From: Diorhabda sublineata
Lineage: Eukaryota > Arthropoda > Insecta > Coleoptera > Chrysomelidae
Assembly (NCBI RefSeq): GCF_026230105.1
Contig: NC_079480.1
Location: 13,434,488-13,498,487 of the forward strand
Reading direction: 5' to 3'
DNA: 64,000 nucleotides
Notes under the pieces: model-generated
Told to the model about the DNA's origin: nothing
Seen by the model: only the letters and a program-made list of their open reading frames with translations
Databases searched by the model: none
In this document: positions 1 through 10,399 of the stretch, piece by piece
Layout: each line of letters starts with the position of its first letter
Numbering within the stretch: the first letter of the stretch is position 1
Program-made: the position numbers and the translations under genes

Positions 1-111
1 ATTTCTAAATCTCTATTGCGATTTGCCTCCACTCGACTAAAAAAATTTGAGAAAAATTGTAGCTAGATCTTATCTCAATTTCTGGTGGATTGTTTGGTTT
101 TTTTAAAGCTT

Positions 112-661
112 TTCAAATGATATTTTCAATATTAATGTCCCGAGTGCATGTCAAATTGTCGATAATTTAATTTTCTCGAGTGCGCGAAGGTGCACTCGAG
201 GAAATTATGAGACAATTTGACATGCACGAGAGGGCATTTTGGCAGACTATTTCCTGAGAAAAATTTAATTTAAAATAAACTTAATTCTGTGTTTAAAATT
301 TGTTATTCTTTAAATTATACCGTAGTTTACGATCATCATATTGGCATTGAATTGGTATCTACGGTAACAATAAGAAGTGGTGGAAGCAGCATAGAAACAC
401 CATCGTCGGCCTCCAGTAAAGTTGTATATTCTAATTGCATTTTCAATAATTGTTCCTTTTCATAAAATATAAAATTAAAACCAAATGATGTTTATTAATC
501 CTAGACGAAAATTTGGCACTAGTGCAAATTATCGAAAATTTGCACTAGTGCAGTATTATCGCTGAAATTTGATCGTTGCTAGGTAAACATAAAATATTAC
601 AGCTTTTTGGTTGGCTTAAATTTTTCGAAGGAAATAGTCCAGTATATTCAAATGATATTTT
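112..661 (-). repeat. Hairpin-rich dispersed repeat, copy A, with 15-bp target duplication
   Basis: The body (127-646) matches the reverse complement of copy B at 3101-3431 almost base for base, apart from an extra 164 bp at 281-444. It is flanked by the same 15-bp word (TTCAAATGATATTTT) at 112-126 and 647-661, a convincing target-site duplication. It holds two self-complementary structures: an imperfect hairpin at about 145-226, whose arms carry the GTCAAATTGTC motif, and a tight one at 512-551 built on GCACTAGTGC. No coding potential is seen. A 15-bp duplication is more like a retroposed (SINE/LINE-type) insertion than a cut-and-paste element, but the hairpins recall foldback DNA elements, so the class stays open. 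Confidence 0.75.
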
Positions 662-2076
662 TCCAATTTTACTACCATATTCATCCAATAGTAAAAATAG
701 AGATAGAGCGTGGTATAAGAAGTTTTTTAAATGGGCCCTAGCGATAGAGATAAAGAGAGAGCATCAGTATACCACTCCTATTTCTCTCTACTGTTTTTTG
801 ATTGGATTAAAATGACGTCAATGTTTCCATTAGTGTGAATAGCAAAAGAGGAGTATAACAAGTTTTGAATTTATTGGCGAGTGGAGGTGGATAAGGAGTG
901 GTAAACCGATGCTCTTTCTCTCTCGTTCACTAGTATTATTTCACTTATTTGCCACACTATTAATGTCCCAATTATCAAATTTTGCATTTAAACCACTCAA
1001 CATATAGATGAAATTCAACTCAAATTTCTCTACTATTCCATTATTTCACACCAGGTTTTTTAATAAAACCCACCGTTGTTATTCCGACTCAAATATGATA
1101 TCATAACCTAAAATCTGGGATCCACTAGATTGAAATCTTCATCGTCAAATTCCAACCATTTTTCAATATCGGATAAAAGGATATCCGCTGCTGTCTAACC
1201 TTGTAAATCTTAATGGGTATTGAGAGATTCTCAGTGCAGTGTGTACGTGTATGAAATACAGATTTTCCTAAGAAAAAGACATGCCAAAAGCGATTTCGTT
1301 CAAATGAATAGAAATTCTTTCGAGCACACTTTTATAGTGATATGTAGAATAATAAATAACTGATCTAATTTTACGAGACGTTAAAGGCATTTAAATCTAA
1401 CGAAATTATACAGCTTTTGAGGGTAGTACAGTTTAATGGAAGTAATTTAAACTGTATTTATATATAGAATAAACGTAAACAATAAGCTCATGATTTAGAT
1501 AGAAGTTTAATGCATTTGATGTATCAGGAGAGGCAGAAGCTTCGCTTGTTTTCTGGCACTAATTGTACATTTGTTTGCCAGAAATGTTAAAAAAAATTAG
1601 GGAAAGTATCGCAGAAAACGAGTAAGCTCCAGTTTTGGCCTCCAATGATTTCTTGTTATTCCCGAATATTAAAAATTAATCGCGAGATCACCGTTTTTCT
1701 ACACTTCATGAAGCGATTGATGTGTTCAAATCACATGTATTAAAAAACTTAAGTTGCAACCTTCGTAACACGTCAATAATAATTTTTCTATCACCCAAAA
1801 TTAGATTTTCGTAACACATTTTTAAAATAGAAATACCCGTCCAATAATAGAAAAAGTATTTATTAAGCATTAACACGTACCACTTTTCAATAGCTTAATT
1901 ATCCCTGTTTGCATTACCAGGTAGGTAATTTTATAAATGAGCGGTTAATATCGGTAAATTTTATGGCAGAAACAATATCTAAACTGTATTATTTAGAATA
2001 ATAAACATTAAAAATTAGTAGTCTGTTGAGTTTCATAGTAAATAGTTCATTGTTCATAGTGCAAAAAGTGATTCAT
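662..2076. other. AT-rich spacer without recognisable gene
   Basis: Only short chance open frames occur here. No transposon motif, splice-supported exon or repeat array was recognised. It may contain decayed upstream parts of the uncharacterised gene whose 3' part starts at 2693, but I could not confirm any protein similarity. Confidence 0.4.
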
Positions 2077-2625
2077 CATCATCATCATGATTCAGCCTTA
2101 TCTCGTCCACTACTGGACATAGGCCTCCTCCAAATGCTTCCACTTTTCTTTGCTCTGAGCGGTTGCTACCCAATTTATCCGTATTCTTTTAATATCGCCA
2201 GTCCATATCGAAGGGGTTCTTCCTGGATTTCGTCTGTCTGTTCTCGGTCTCCAATCTAGAATTCCTTTTGTCCATCGGTTATCTTGTATCCTTGCAATAT
2301 GTCCTGCCCACCGCCATTTTTGTCTCAGTATTTGGTCTATAATATCTTTAACTCCAGATCGTTTGCGCAATTCGTCATTCCTTATCCCATCCCTCATAGT
2401 TATGCCGAGCATAGACCTTTCCATTTTACGCTGTGTAATTTACAATTTAAGTATTGATCTTTTAATTAATGTCAGGGTCTCCGCGCTATAAGTCAGGACT
2501 GGGAGGACGCATTGGTTAAAGGCTTTTCTCTTAAGGCTGATTGGCACATCTCCTTTGAACACATCTTGCAATTTACCAAACGAAGCCCATCCTAGTGTCT
2601 TCGAGACAGTTCTATTGTTTGGTTA
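2077..2625 (-). mobile_element. 3' tail of an RTE-like LINE (endonuclease-reverse transcriptase type)
   Basis: On the minus strand the frame from about 2610 down to 2110 reads the C-terminal tail found in many insect endonuclease-reverse transcriptases: a VFKGDVP..LKRKAFNQCVLP segment, a YSAETLTL segment, then MLGITMRDGIRNDELRKRSG, WRWAGHIAR and DWRPRTDRRNPGRTP. One in-frame stop falls just before the MERSMLG segment, so it is dead. The element ends at an (ATG/ATC)n microsatellite at about 2077-2091, as RTE-type LINEs often do. The 5' part, including the RT catalytic core, is missing. It lies next to the uncharacterised gene remnant starting near 2693 and probably inserted into it. Confidence 0.8.
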
Positions 2626-2692
2626 TATATATAACTCTCCTCCATCTGAATATCTTAGTTGTCCACATTTAGTGGCTGGCTAGGAACTAAAT

Positions 2693-3613
2693 TTGTCAAA
2701 TTGGCAAGCAAGAAGTGAGTTTCAACCGGGATCTCAAAATGTTAAGTTTATACCCCTTGTAGATCCCAAAAATGTCCTTCTACCCCCCCTTCACATTAAA
2801 CTTGGATTGATGAAAAACTTTGTAAAGGCTATGGATAAAGAGGGTGATAGATTGAAATACCTTAAAGTAAACTTTCTCCAGTTGAATGAATCCAAATTAA
2901 AAGAAGGTATTTTTATTGGACTACAAATAAGAAAATTCCTGGAAGATGACAATTTTGCAGAAAAGCTCACCAGGCAGTAGCTTAGAGCATTTGTTACTGT
3001 AGTCAGATGATTTTTGAACAATAATATGGATCCAAACTATCAACAGTTAGTTAATAAACTTTTAGACGCCTACAAATCCCTTGGTGCTCGAATGTCATTG
3101 ACTATTTCCTTCGAAAAATTTAAGCCAACCAAAAAGCTGTAATATTTTATGTTTACCTAGCAACGATCAAATTTCAGCGATAATACTGCACTAGTGCAAA
3201 TTTTCGATAATTTGCACTAGTGCCAAATTTTCGTCTAGGATTAATAAACATCATTTGGTTTTAATTTTATATTTTAAGAAAAGGAACAATTATTGTTTAT
3301 TTTAAATTAAATTTTTCTCAGGAAATAGTCTGCCAAAATGCCCTCTCGTGCATGTCAAATTGTCTCATAATTTCCTCGAGTGCGCCTTCGCATTATCGAC
3401 AATTTGACATGCACTCGGGACATTAATATTGAAAATTCATTTTCTCCATTCCCATCTGACAGTTTTTTCCAAAAATTTTGGAGCTGTCAGTGAAGAGCTG
3501 GGTGGAAGGTTCCACCAAGATATTGGAATGGAAATTTGGTAACAAGGACGATGGGATTCGGCCATGATTTGTGATTACTGTTGGTTTTTGAAAAGAGAAA
3601 GTGCAATCCCTCA
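2693..3613 (+). pseudogene. Decayed gene of an uncharacterised arthropod family, split by a repeat
   Basis: I recognise this as a recurring family of uncharacterised arthropod proteins, probably linked to a transposon; its biochemical role is unknown to me. Family landmarks in order: a PGSQNVKFIPLVDPKN stretch, the block LLPPLHIKLGLMKNFVKAM (about 2780-2836), KEGIFIGLQIR, then ..ARMSL ending at 3100. There are in-frame stops at about 2978 and 3008. Repeat copy B (3101-3431) follows, and the frame resumes at 3432 with KIHFLHSHL, GAVSEELGGRFHQDI, QGRWDS and DYCWFLKRE, ending at a stop near 3613 after one more internal stop. The open frame as first seen has no ATG; its 5' end was probably lost when the LINE at 2077-2625 inserted. 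A second degraded family member lies at 18300-18890 on the other strand. Confidence 0.65.
3101..3431 (+). repeat. Hairpin-rich dispersed repeat, copy B, inserted in a coding frame
   Basis: This is the inverted copy of the repeat at 127-646, lacking that copy's 164-bp internal segment and its last few bases at one end. The left junction follows ATG TCA TTG (M S L) and the right junction precedes AAA ATT CAT (K I H), so removing it restores the family's MSLKIHFLHSHL block with no codon lost. The only candidate duplication is ATTG (3097-3100 and 3428-3431). The two internal hairpins are present. Confidence 0.8.
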
Positions 3614-4875
3614 TAAAAGGAAAAAGTAGGGTTAATTGATATTTAAAGTGATTTTTTTTTGAAGTTTTTGTTCTTAATAGATGTGAGGCATGCTTATTAG
3701 ATGTAAACTATAAATATTGTCGATATACACGATTTCAAAAACGTGAAATTATTTGTTTAATAAATATTAAACTTAAAAACTTAAAAACCTCACGTGTTAC
3801 AATTATTTTTTTCATATTTTCGTATCTGTACAGGTCCATTTTATAACAATATGCTATTCATTCTTGTGTTACTACAAAAAAATGTTTATTTGTCGACCAA
3901 ATAATTATCAACGAAATCAACAATCGATAATTTCTCGTAATTCGTTGCAAATCCCTGTATAACTATTGTGGTTCCAGCGTTATTGATCCACAATGTGATT
4001 TCAAGTTATGATAAAACTTTAAATCTCGAAAGACTGGCGGAATAATATTTTCGTCTCTAGACTGTCACTTTACGAAGCTATCGTGCAAAGTTCGAAAAGT
4101 ATACAACTTTTATGAAGTTTCATTTCTCTCGATCGGTATGTTTTCTTCTTATTTTTTCCCTAGTGTGATAAACGTTCAAGTTATTCTAGTAAATTAATTC
4201 GTAATTCTACTCTCATAAGGCAATTTTGAGGCATCTACAGTGGCAATTTATTGAACAAAGACAACTATCTTAAAGTTGTTATTGTAGTAAGAATAATCAG
4301 TTTTTTCCTTTGCAACGTGTATTAGGAAATTAACAAGCTCATATTTTTGACTAATATTAGCACTAATCATTACTAATTAAACAGTTTTAGAGCATCTCAT
4401 TTTAGACGTTAAAGCTTAAGCTTCAAAATGAAATGTAGTAGACCTTTTAAATATTATCTGTTGAAAAGTTACAGAAGTTTGAATATATGAATTTTTCAAT
4501 AAAATTTTCAAATTTTAATATTTCAATATAATTTTTCTTTTTATTTGAAATCGAAAACAGTATGAAAATAAAACATATCACGATATACGTACGTGAATTT
4601 ATTATTTTGGTATTCGATTAGATATTCTTGACTCGGCTCCTTCGTCGCCTCGTCCATAAAAATCTATCTCGTACCGTACTAAATAACTTCCCGGACTAAC
4701 ATAAAAACTATTACAGTTTCCTATATAATATTTATGCTGCCAAATATACTTCATTTATGTCAATATGTCATTACTTTGTCGTAAAGATATTTTTTTCTAA
4801 TAACAAATATTCACTATATTTCTATAACGATAATTTCAATTCGTGGATAGCAGTAAACGTTAAATTCATAGCAAA
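3614..4875. other. Intergenic region upstream of the CFAP96-like gene
   Basis: AT-rich, no open frame worth reporting. It should hold the promoter and 5' untranslated region of the gene starting at 4876, but no TATA box or initiator could be fixed with confidence. The start codon context (GCAAAATGCC) fits the insect translation-start consensus. Confidence 0.5.
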
Positions 4876-5249
4876 ATGCCAAAACCAACAGGTCCAGACC
4901 AAGAATTGGGCGCTAAATTCGGTAGACCCGATTTAGAACGTGTTGGACTGTTTTCGGAAATGTCGTATTTGCATGGAGCGAAATATGCATGGCAAAAACC
5001 CATTTATTTAAAAGGGGCCAATATGATAGGGGAATGTTCTAAAATTAAAGCTGGAAAAGCAGATTGCTATTTTGAGAAAGAATTCAAAAGGATATTCACA
5101 GGGGAGTCAATAAAAGGGAGAGGAAGGAAACCACCACCGATGAAATTTAAAAATATTTCAGAAAGTCCTTTCATGCCTACAGGGGAAACTAAAAAACATT
5201 CCACACCCGGAGATTATTATGGAACTTTCAATACTTTTGAACATTTCAG
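4876..5249 (+). CDS. CFAP96: CFAP96 (C4orf47/UPF0602) homologue, exon 1 of 3
   Basis: First coding exon of a 315-residue homologue of cilia- and flagella-associated protein 96, a small protein associated with microtubules of cilia, flagella and centrosomes. Residues 1-124 are here. The signature DLERVGLFSEM (19-29) matches the family's N-terminal block, followed by a KY.. segment, an F.RIF.GE segment and PFMPTGETKK..GDYYGTF (to 118). The ATG has a good insect start context (CAAAATG). The exon ends at CAG|GTAATC, leaving two bases (AG) of a split codon, completed as serine by the first base of exon 2. All three exons join in frame, and the product length is close to that of the vertebrate protein (about 310 residues). 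No stops or frameshifts: the gene looks functional. In insects such a gene is expected to be used in sperm and in ciliated sensory neurons (inference). Confidence 0.9.
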
Positions 5250-5378
5250 GTAATCAATTAACATACATAATCACACATATAACCTTCATTTTATTTAACA
5301 ATTTTACATAATTTACTTATAGTAAAGCAATTTTTCAGTATGATTGTTCACACCAAATAACATCTGAAAAGTTCTAAG

Positions 5379-5531
5379 TTAGGTTAGGTTAGGTTAGGTT
5401 AGGCTAGGTTAGGTAAGGTTGGGTTAGGTTAGGTTGGGTTAGGTTAGGTTAGGTTAGGTTAGGTTAGGTTAGGTTAGGTTAGGTTAGGTTAGGTTAGGTT
5501 AGGTTAGGTTAGGTTAGTTTAGGTTAGGTTA
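5379..5531 (+). repeat. Interstitial telomere-type (TTAGG)n array
   Basis: About 30 head-to-tail copies of the 5-bp unit TTAGG, the ancestral insect telomere repeat, with a few variants (GGCTA, GGTAA, GGGTT, TAGTT), mostly in the first third and at the 3' end. It lies about 130 bp inside intron 1 of the CFAP96-like gene, so it is interstitial and not a chromosome end. Confidence 0.95.
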
Positions 5532-6909
5532 ACAAAACGGACAAATTATTCATTGGGTAACCACAAGATCATTGAACATGTAAATCTCTGTATAACTAAA
5601 TACTGTATTTTTTATTGGACATATCGAATGCTGTAGGACATGAGCTGGTCGAGCCATAACAGACCATGGAAATCGACAGGTTCTTGGATATCGTCATAGA
5701 ACAGAAGAAATTTGTTGTTTTTGTATTCAATCTTATTGTTAAATGAAGCTCGGTGATCTAAGCTACGAAAATAAGTCAACAGCAATGAGCAAAGGCAAAA
5801 ATTGCGTGCCCACGAGACTTGTTCGTATTCTATTAGAAAATGGATAAGTCTATATAAATGGGCTTAGAACCTTCAATTCACGAACATACAGGATATTTGT
5901 AACTCTCTAATCTGTTGGTTTTTATAAAATCAAAGCTACTATGGGAATATTCGTAGTCTCTGAATTTTGATGTCTATATCCAGTTACCCTTAAGATCTGG
6001 AACAAGCGTTGCAATTCTTTCGTCATTTTATTGAACTAGACGTACAAATTCCTTTCATAAAGTGAAGACATGATAATCAGTTTTTGGTATACTGCTTGAT
6101 GATTTATCACCAGAAAAACATCGGAGAAACTCCCGACTTGTCGTTTCTACGAGGAACTAAAGGAAACAGCGGGACAGGTAAAGTCGTTGCTACCTACCAT
6201 CTACGCTGAAACGTCAGATTTGTTTTTATATTTTTAAAATTTAGTACCATTTTTGTAACCATGTAGATTTGGCTAATCGGAATTTTTCTGTTAGCCGCAA
6301 TATATCAGCTAGTTTGAATTAGATACGTTGCTTGTTATAATTTATCAATATGGTTCAGTTATGGGCGATATGGTGGGGGAAGCAGTTTTAAAATGTATAA
6401 CTTCCATGTGTTTCAATTTTTTCCTATAATTTGGCTTTTACAACATCATTTTTATAAAGACTAGCCTGTTTCATTAGCCATTTCTGACTAGTACCATGGA
6501 AAATTTAGAATAGTACCAAATTTTAGGCAGAATATGTTTTATTCACTGTTCAAAATTTTAATAATTAGTAGATGCTAGATGCACTGGGTGCAAATCTTGA
6601 TGCACCTCCATGTAGAACGGATACAATCCATATTTTTGGTACCGTACTGTGAAAATATTATGGGTCGTACTTCCTTTTTATTTTATATTCTATTTTGATA
6701 TAATCTTCAGCTTGGTGAATCCTCTAAAAGAATATAGAGTACAATTAAACATTTCTTTAAAAGACTAAATCAAATTGAATGCGATTCATTGATATTAGGG
6801 CACGATTTGACTGTTAGATTACTCAAATTTGTTTAGTCGAACGTATCCGATGTGGACGCTTTTATAGTCCAGAGAAAATAGGAAACGAATCAAGATATGT
6901 CTACATATA

Positions 6910-8157
6910 GTGGTAGCGCCGTTTTCCTAAAAGGCATTCTGATACAATAAATGTATTTTGAAGTTGAATAATTCCTCGAACAATTATAAAACGATTCTAA
7001 ATCCGGAAAAATCGCTGGAAAATTGTACTCCGGGGGTACACGTAGGTGGTTCTACAGGGGTTCTCGGGGAATGAATTTGTATTATGAAGCCAAACCAATA
7101 TTGAATTCCGTTATATGAGCAAAAAAACGAATCCTCAAACATTTTGTATATCAACGATTGAATGAATTGATTTCAAAAATATTCATTGAGCTTTAGAATT
7201 ATCACTGAAAACCGTCACTTACGAGGATGCAGGACACAACGAAAACACAAAAAAATTGGATCATAATTGAATAAATTTGAATACTTCAGCAATGTATTTA
7301 TGTATAATGAGAGAAAAACAAAATTGTGATAGAGGGCACTGTTGCTAACAGTAGAGATACTTTATTTTGTCGAAAGCTTTGCCGCCTTCTTTAAATTCAT
7401 TTGAATTACGTAACTGACTTCGAGAAGGCGTTTAGAAACACATTACACGCTGAGAAACGTTTATTTAATACTCTGACAAACAGAATTTTCTGTTATAACA
7501 AGCGTTAGTATATTTAAATGTTTTACAATATGTCTCGTTGGTGTATAAACTATTTTTCTCCAAAGCAATAATTTTTAGAAAATTTATGTTATATTTTGAA
7601 TAAAAAAAAGGTGAACCCGTCTATAGGATACATAGGAATCTGAGAAATATTATATACTACTTGGTACAAAGCGTATAACTAGCGTCCTCTATGAGAGTCA
7701 GATATAAAAACATTGGATGTATCAGCTTCTAAAGCATATATGTACAAAATTTTGATACAATGCTGCCGGTAGTTGCCACAAAATCGTAAAAAATGTATAT
7801 TTTTTTTTCGACGCCCTCTTGAATACAGATGGGGTTACAAAAATTTTTTATTGAGCAAACACCAAATATTTTTCAGTTTTCTATCTATCCTAGAGACGGG
7901 ATCACCTTTTTTTAAACACCCTGTATATCATAATTGGAATAATAATTTATAGTACCTATCTCCAAACAAATATCTACCTTCGTGCGCTTTCGGCAAATGC
8001 CAGAATTGGACTCAGCATGCCCGAAAACCTCCAAGAAACGATTTTTTAGCGATTTTCCTTGGTTTCCAATCGTTTTGTAATTGTTCGAGAAATTATGTAA
8101 TCGAAAAATGCATTTATTATAACAGAAATGAAATTTTCGAAAAACGCCGAACCACTG
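6910..8157. repeat. Large imperfect inverted repeat, possible foldback element
   Basis: The arms are 6910-7026 and 8036-8157. The reverse complement of the right arm aligns with the left over words such as GTGGT..CG, AATAAATG.ATTTT, CTCGAACAATTA.AAAACGAT and AAAATCGCT. Similarity may extend inward to about 7075 and 8000. The roughly 1 kb between the arms has no coding potential and contains the smaller element at 7602-7925. Class unknown. Confidence 0.6.
7602..7925. mobile_element. Small inverted-repeat element (MITE-like)
   Basis: Inverted repeats of nearly 50 bp at 7602-7650 and 7866-7913 share AAAAAAAGGTGA.CCCGTCT.TAGGATA. The right side adds CACCCTGTATA, a terminus common to Tc1/mariner-type elements of insects. 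About 320 bp long, no coding capacity, nested inside the larger inverted repeat. Confidence 0.6.
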
Positions 8158-8597
8158 AAAGTATATTTTTTTGGCGGCCGCTTTATGAATACCCTGGACT
8201 ATTAGAGAACTTAATAGAAGACGTGAAGTTGTAATTAAATACTTCTAAATCATGAGGTGAATAAAAATATTAAAATATTGGATAACGAAATTGATGTAGT
8301 TGCAATACTTTAAATTGAAGGACATGTAAAGTCCACTATGAAAAAAAATCGAAGCAGAGGATGATGGTTCTAAATGGCTAGCTTTGGTGATAGTATATTA
8401 ATCTAAATACAAAATTTTAAGATAAGGATTGACGTAAATACTACAAACAGTATATTAGCTATGTCAAAATCAAATGAAATATTTTATTTAATGCAAATAA
8501 TAAAACAGTATTATAAACACTTTTTCAAAACTTGCCTCAGTAAATCAATTTTGCGTTCAGAACTCTTTGATATTTTTAGTATTTCGGGTAAGAATAT

Positions 8598-9595
8598 TCG
8601 AAAGATACCTGGCCTGACTTGAAGATGGCGGTAGTTGTTTGAAAAATATCCAGTACACAATCATATAAATCATATTCAAGTTTGAAGAGGCCACGTTGTT
8701 TGGTATTTGAATGACAGCCATCAATAGTGAACGTTTTCAGTGAATTTGTGAACGTGAAAAAAATTGGTCATCGTTATGTGACACAAGACTTTTATTTGAA
8801 AGGCATTACCCCAACCAATATTGAGATGAACTAGATTCTATTCTGGTTGAGGCTGGTTCTTCTTTATCAACAGTAAGATATTGGGTATCAGAGTTTAAAC
8901 GAGGTCGAGCGACCAAATGAGGTAACGACTCTAGAAATGTTGAAGAAAATCCACAAAGCTGTCGACTGAAAGTGCGCGAGCTAGCAGACATAGTGGGCAT
9001 TTCAAAAGGTGCTGTACATCGCATATTAACTGAACATTTAGATATGAGAAAGCTCTATGCAAGATAGCTTCAGCATTTGCTCACAATGAAACAAAACCAG
9101 TGTCATGAAGATATTTCTATCGAGTGTTTGGTGGATGTAAAGTCGTTTTATAACCATGGATGAAACGTGGATCCAATACTTCACCACCGAAATATAAAAA
9201 CAATCAGAACAATGCTCCAAAGAATGCAAAGACCGTGTTCCATCTGCAGGAAAGATCATGGCGTCGTTTTTTGGGTTGCACGTGGGATAATTTTCATTGA
9301 CTATATTGAAGAAGAAGAAACTATCAACGGCGAGTATTATGCGAACTTATTGCAACGTTTTGAGCAAGAAATCATGCAGCAACTGTCGCATTTGGCTAAG
9401 AAGAAAGTGTTGTTAAACGAGATATCCGTTATTGCATTGGCCAAAATTGATGAATTAATGTTTGAATTGTTAGCTTGTGCACTCTATTTGCCAGATTTAG
9501 CCTCTTCGGATTATTATCTGTTCTCATACGTGAAGAAATAGCTCGCTAGCTAAAGATTTTCCAACAATGAAGAGTTGATGTGTGTAGTTGATGGC

Positions 9596-9674
<79 letters not shown>

Positions 9675-9838
9675 ATATTATATTATAATAATAATAATAA
9701 TAATTATAATAATGGTATCGAACTTATTAAACATCGCTGGAGCTAATAAGAGATTACATTGAGCAATAAATATTTCTTTTTTTCCAAAATTTTTGTGTTT
9801 TATTTTTTTGGGCCCAGTACTTCTGGGACCATAGTCGC
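8598..9838 (+). mobile_element. Decayed mariner element in intron 1
   Basis: About 1.24 kb, the usual mariner length. The ends are eroded inverted repeats (..ACCTGGCCTGAC at the left; the reverse complement of GTACTTCTGGGACCAT at the right) and match better-preserved mariner ends at 21010 and 61476. Transposase pieces appear in broken frames: RVRELADIVGISKGAVHRIL (second helix-turn-helix), MDETWIQYFT (first catalytic Asp), GIIFIDYIE..TINGEYYANLLQRF, and LPDLASSDYYLF (the usual SPDLAPSDYHLF, last catalytic Asp). Stops and shifts are frequent. The ATT microsatellite lies in its 3' part. Its right end is 49 bp before the exon 2 acceptor. Confidence 0.85.
9596..9713 (+). repeat. (ATT)n/(AAT)n microsatellite
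   Basis: About 25 uninterrupted TTA units, then a short AT switch and an AAT-phase run, giving a palindromic tract able to fold back. It has grown within the 3' part of the mariner remnant. Confidence 0.95.
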
Positions 9839-9887
9839 AAGGAATTTAATATGAAAAACAATTTTAAAAAATTGAACTTCTTTTTAG

Positions 9888-10053
9888 TCCGGTAACTAGA
9901 AAAACAGGACCGTATAAACATCAATCAAGAAATTTCGTAACAAGTCCTGGTAAAAAAGGAGGCTTCGGTTACAATAATATCTGTATTAATCCTTATCCCG
10001 CACATTCGGCAGATAAGTACGCGGCGAAACCAAAATATAAAGAATTCGGAAAG
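9888..10053 (+). CDS. CFAP96: CFAP96 homologue, exon 2 of 3
   Basis: Encodes residues 125 (split serine) to 180 of the CFAP96-like protein. The acceptor is TTTTTAG|TCC and the donor GGAAAG|GTAAAT. The central family signature is clear: a Y..P..N..T/SPGKKG.GYGY-type block reads SPGKKGGFGYNNI (144-156), followed by PAHSADKY (162-169) and a KYK segment. The block includes the HSAD motif also seen in the vertebrate protein. The exon has 166 bases, one completing the split codon plus 55 codons, so it ends in phase 0. It contains no ATG start of its own and is recognised by homology and splice phase. Confidence 0.88.
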
Positions 10054-10399
10054 GTAAATACATTATTTTGAAATTTAAATCAATAGCAGATGAATAAACC
10101 CATTTTGTTTTATTATTTTCGATAAAAATATCATTAGAAAAGCTGTTTTTCAGTTAGCAGCTCGCTAGATATGCGAGGGTTGTTCATTTGATTTTTAATT
10201 TTCAACCTCAAGATGTCAGTACTCATCAATATAACTACTACCACAGGCCTTCTCTTCCAGAAGAGATGATCATACATAAAAAAATTCACAACACAACACG
10301 AATAATTTTGAAGTTAGGACAGAAGAAACACTTGACCATACACTTGCTCTCGTGCACTACGAACTCGTTCATGGTAGTAATAATGTTTTCTGTCCTTAG
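10054..10399 (+). other. Intron 2 of the CFAP96-like gene
   Basis: A 346-bp intron, GT at 10054 and acceptor TGTCCTTAG ending at 10399. A 72-codon open frame inside it is chance and ends at the exon 3 junction. No repeat recognised. Confidence 0.8.

Larger units (their letters stand above)
5250..9887 (+). other. Intron 1 of the CFAP96-like gene (4.6 kb)
   Basis: Bounded by GT (5250) and a pyrimidine-rich acceptor ending TTTTTAG (9881-9887). It is filled with repeats: a TTAGG array, an inverted-repeat structure at 6910-8157 with a nested small element, a dead mariner at 8598-9838 and an ATT microsatellite. The part from 5532 to 6900 has no recognised content. Confidence 0.85.

Noticed and set aside
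127..3431. Initial reading of the two inverted copies as terminal repeats of one 3.3 kb transposon
   Set aside because: Copy A has its own 15-bp target duplication, and copy B interrupts a coding frame at exact codon boundaries. They are therefore separate insertions of one repeat and not the ends of a single element.
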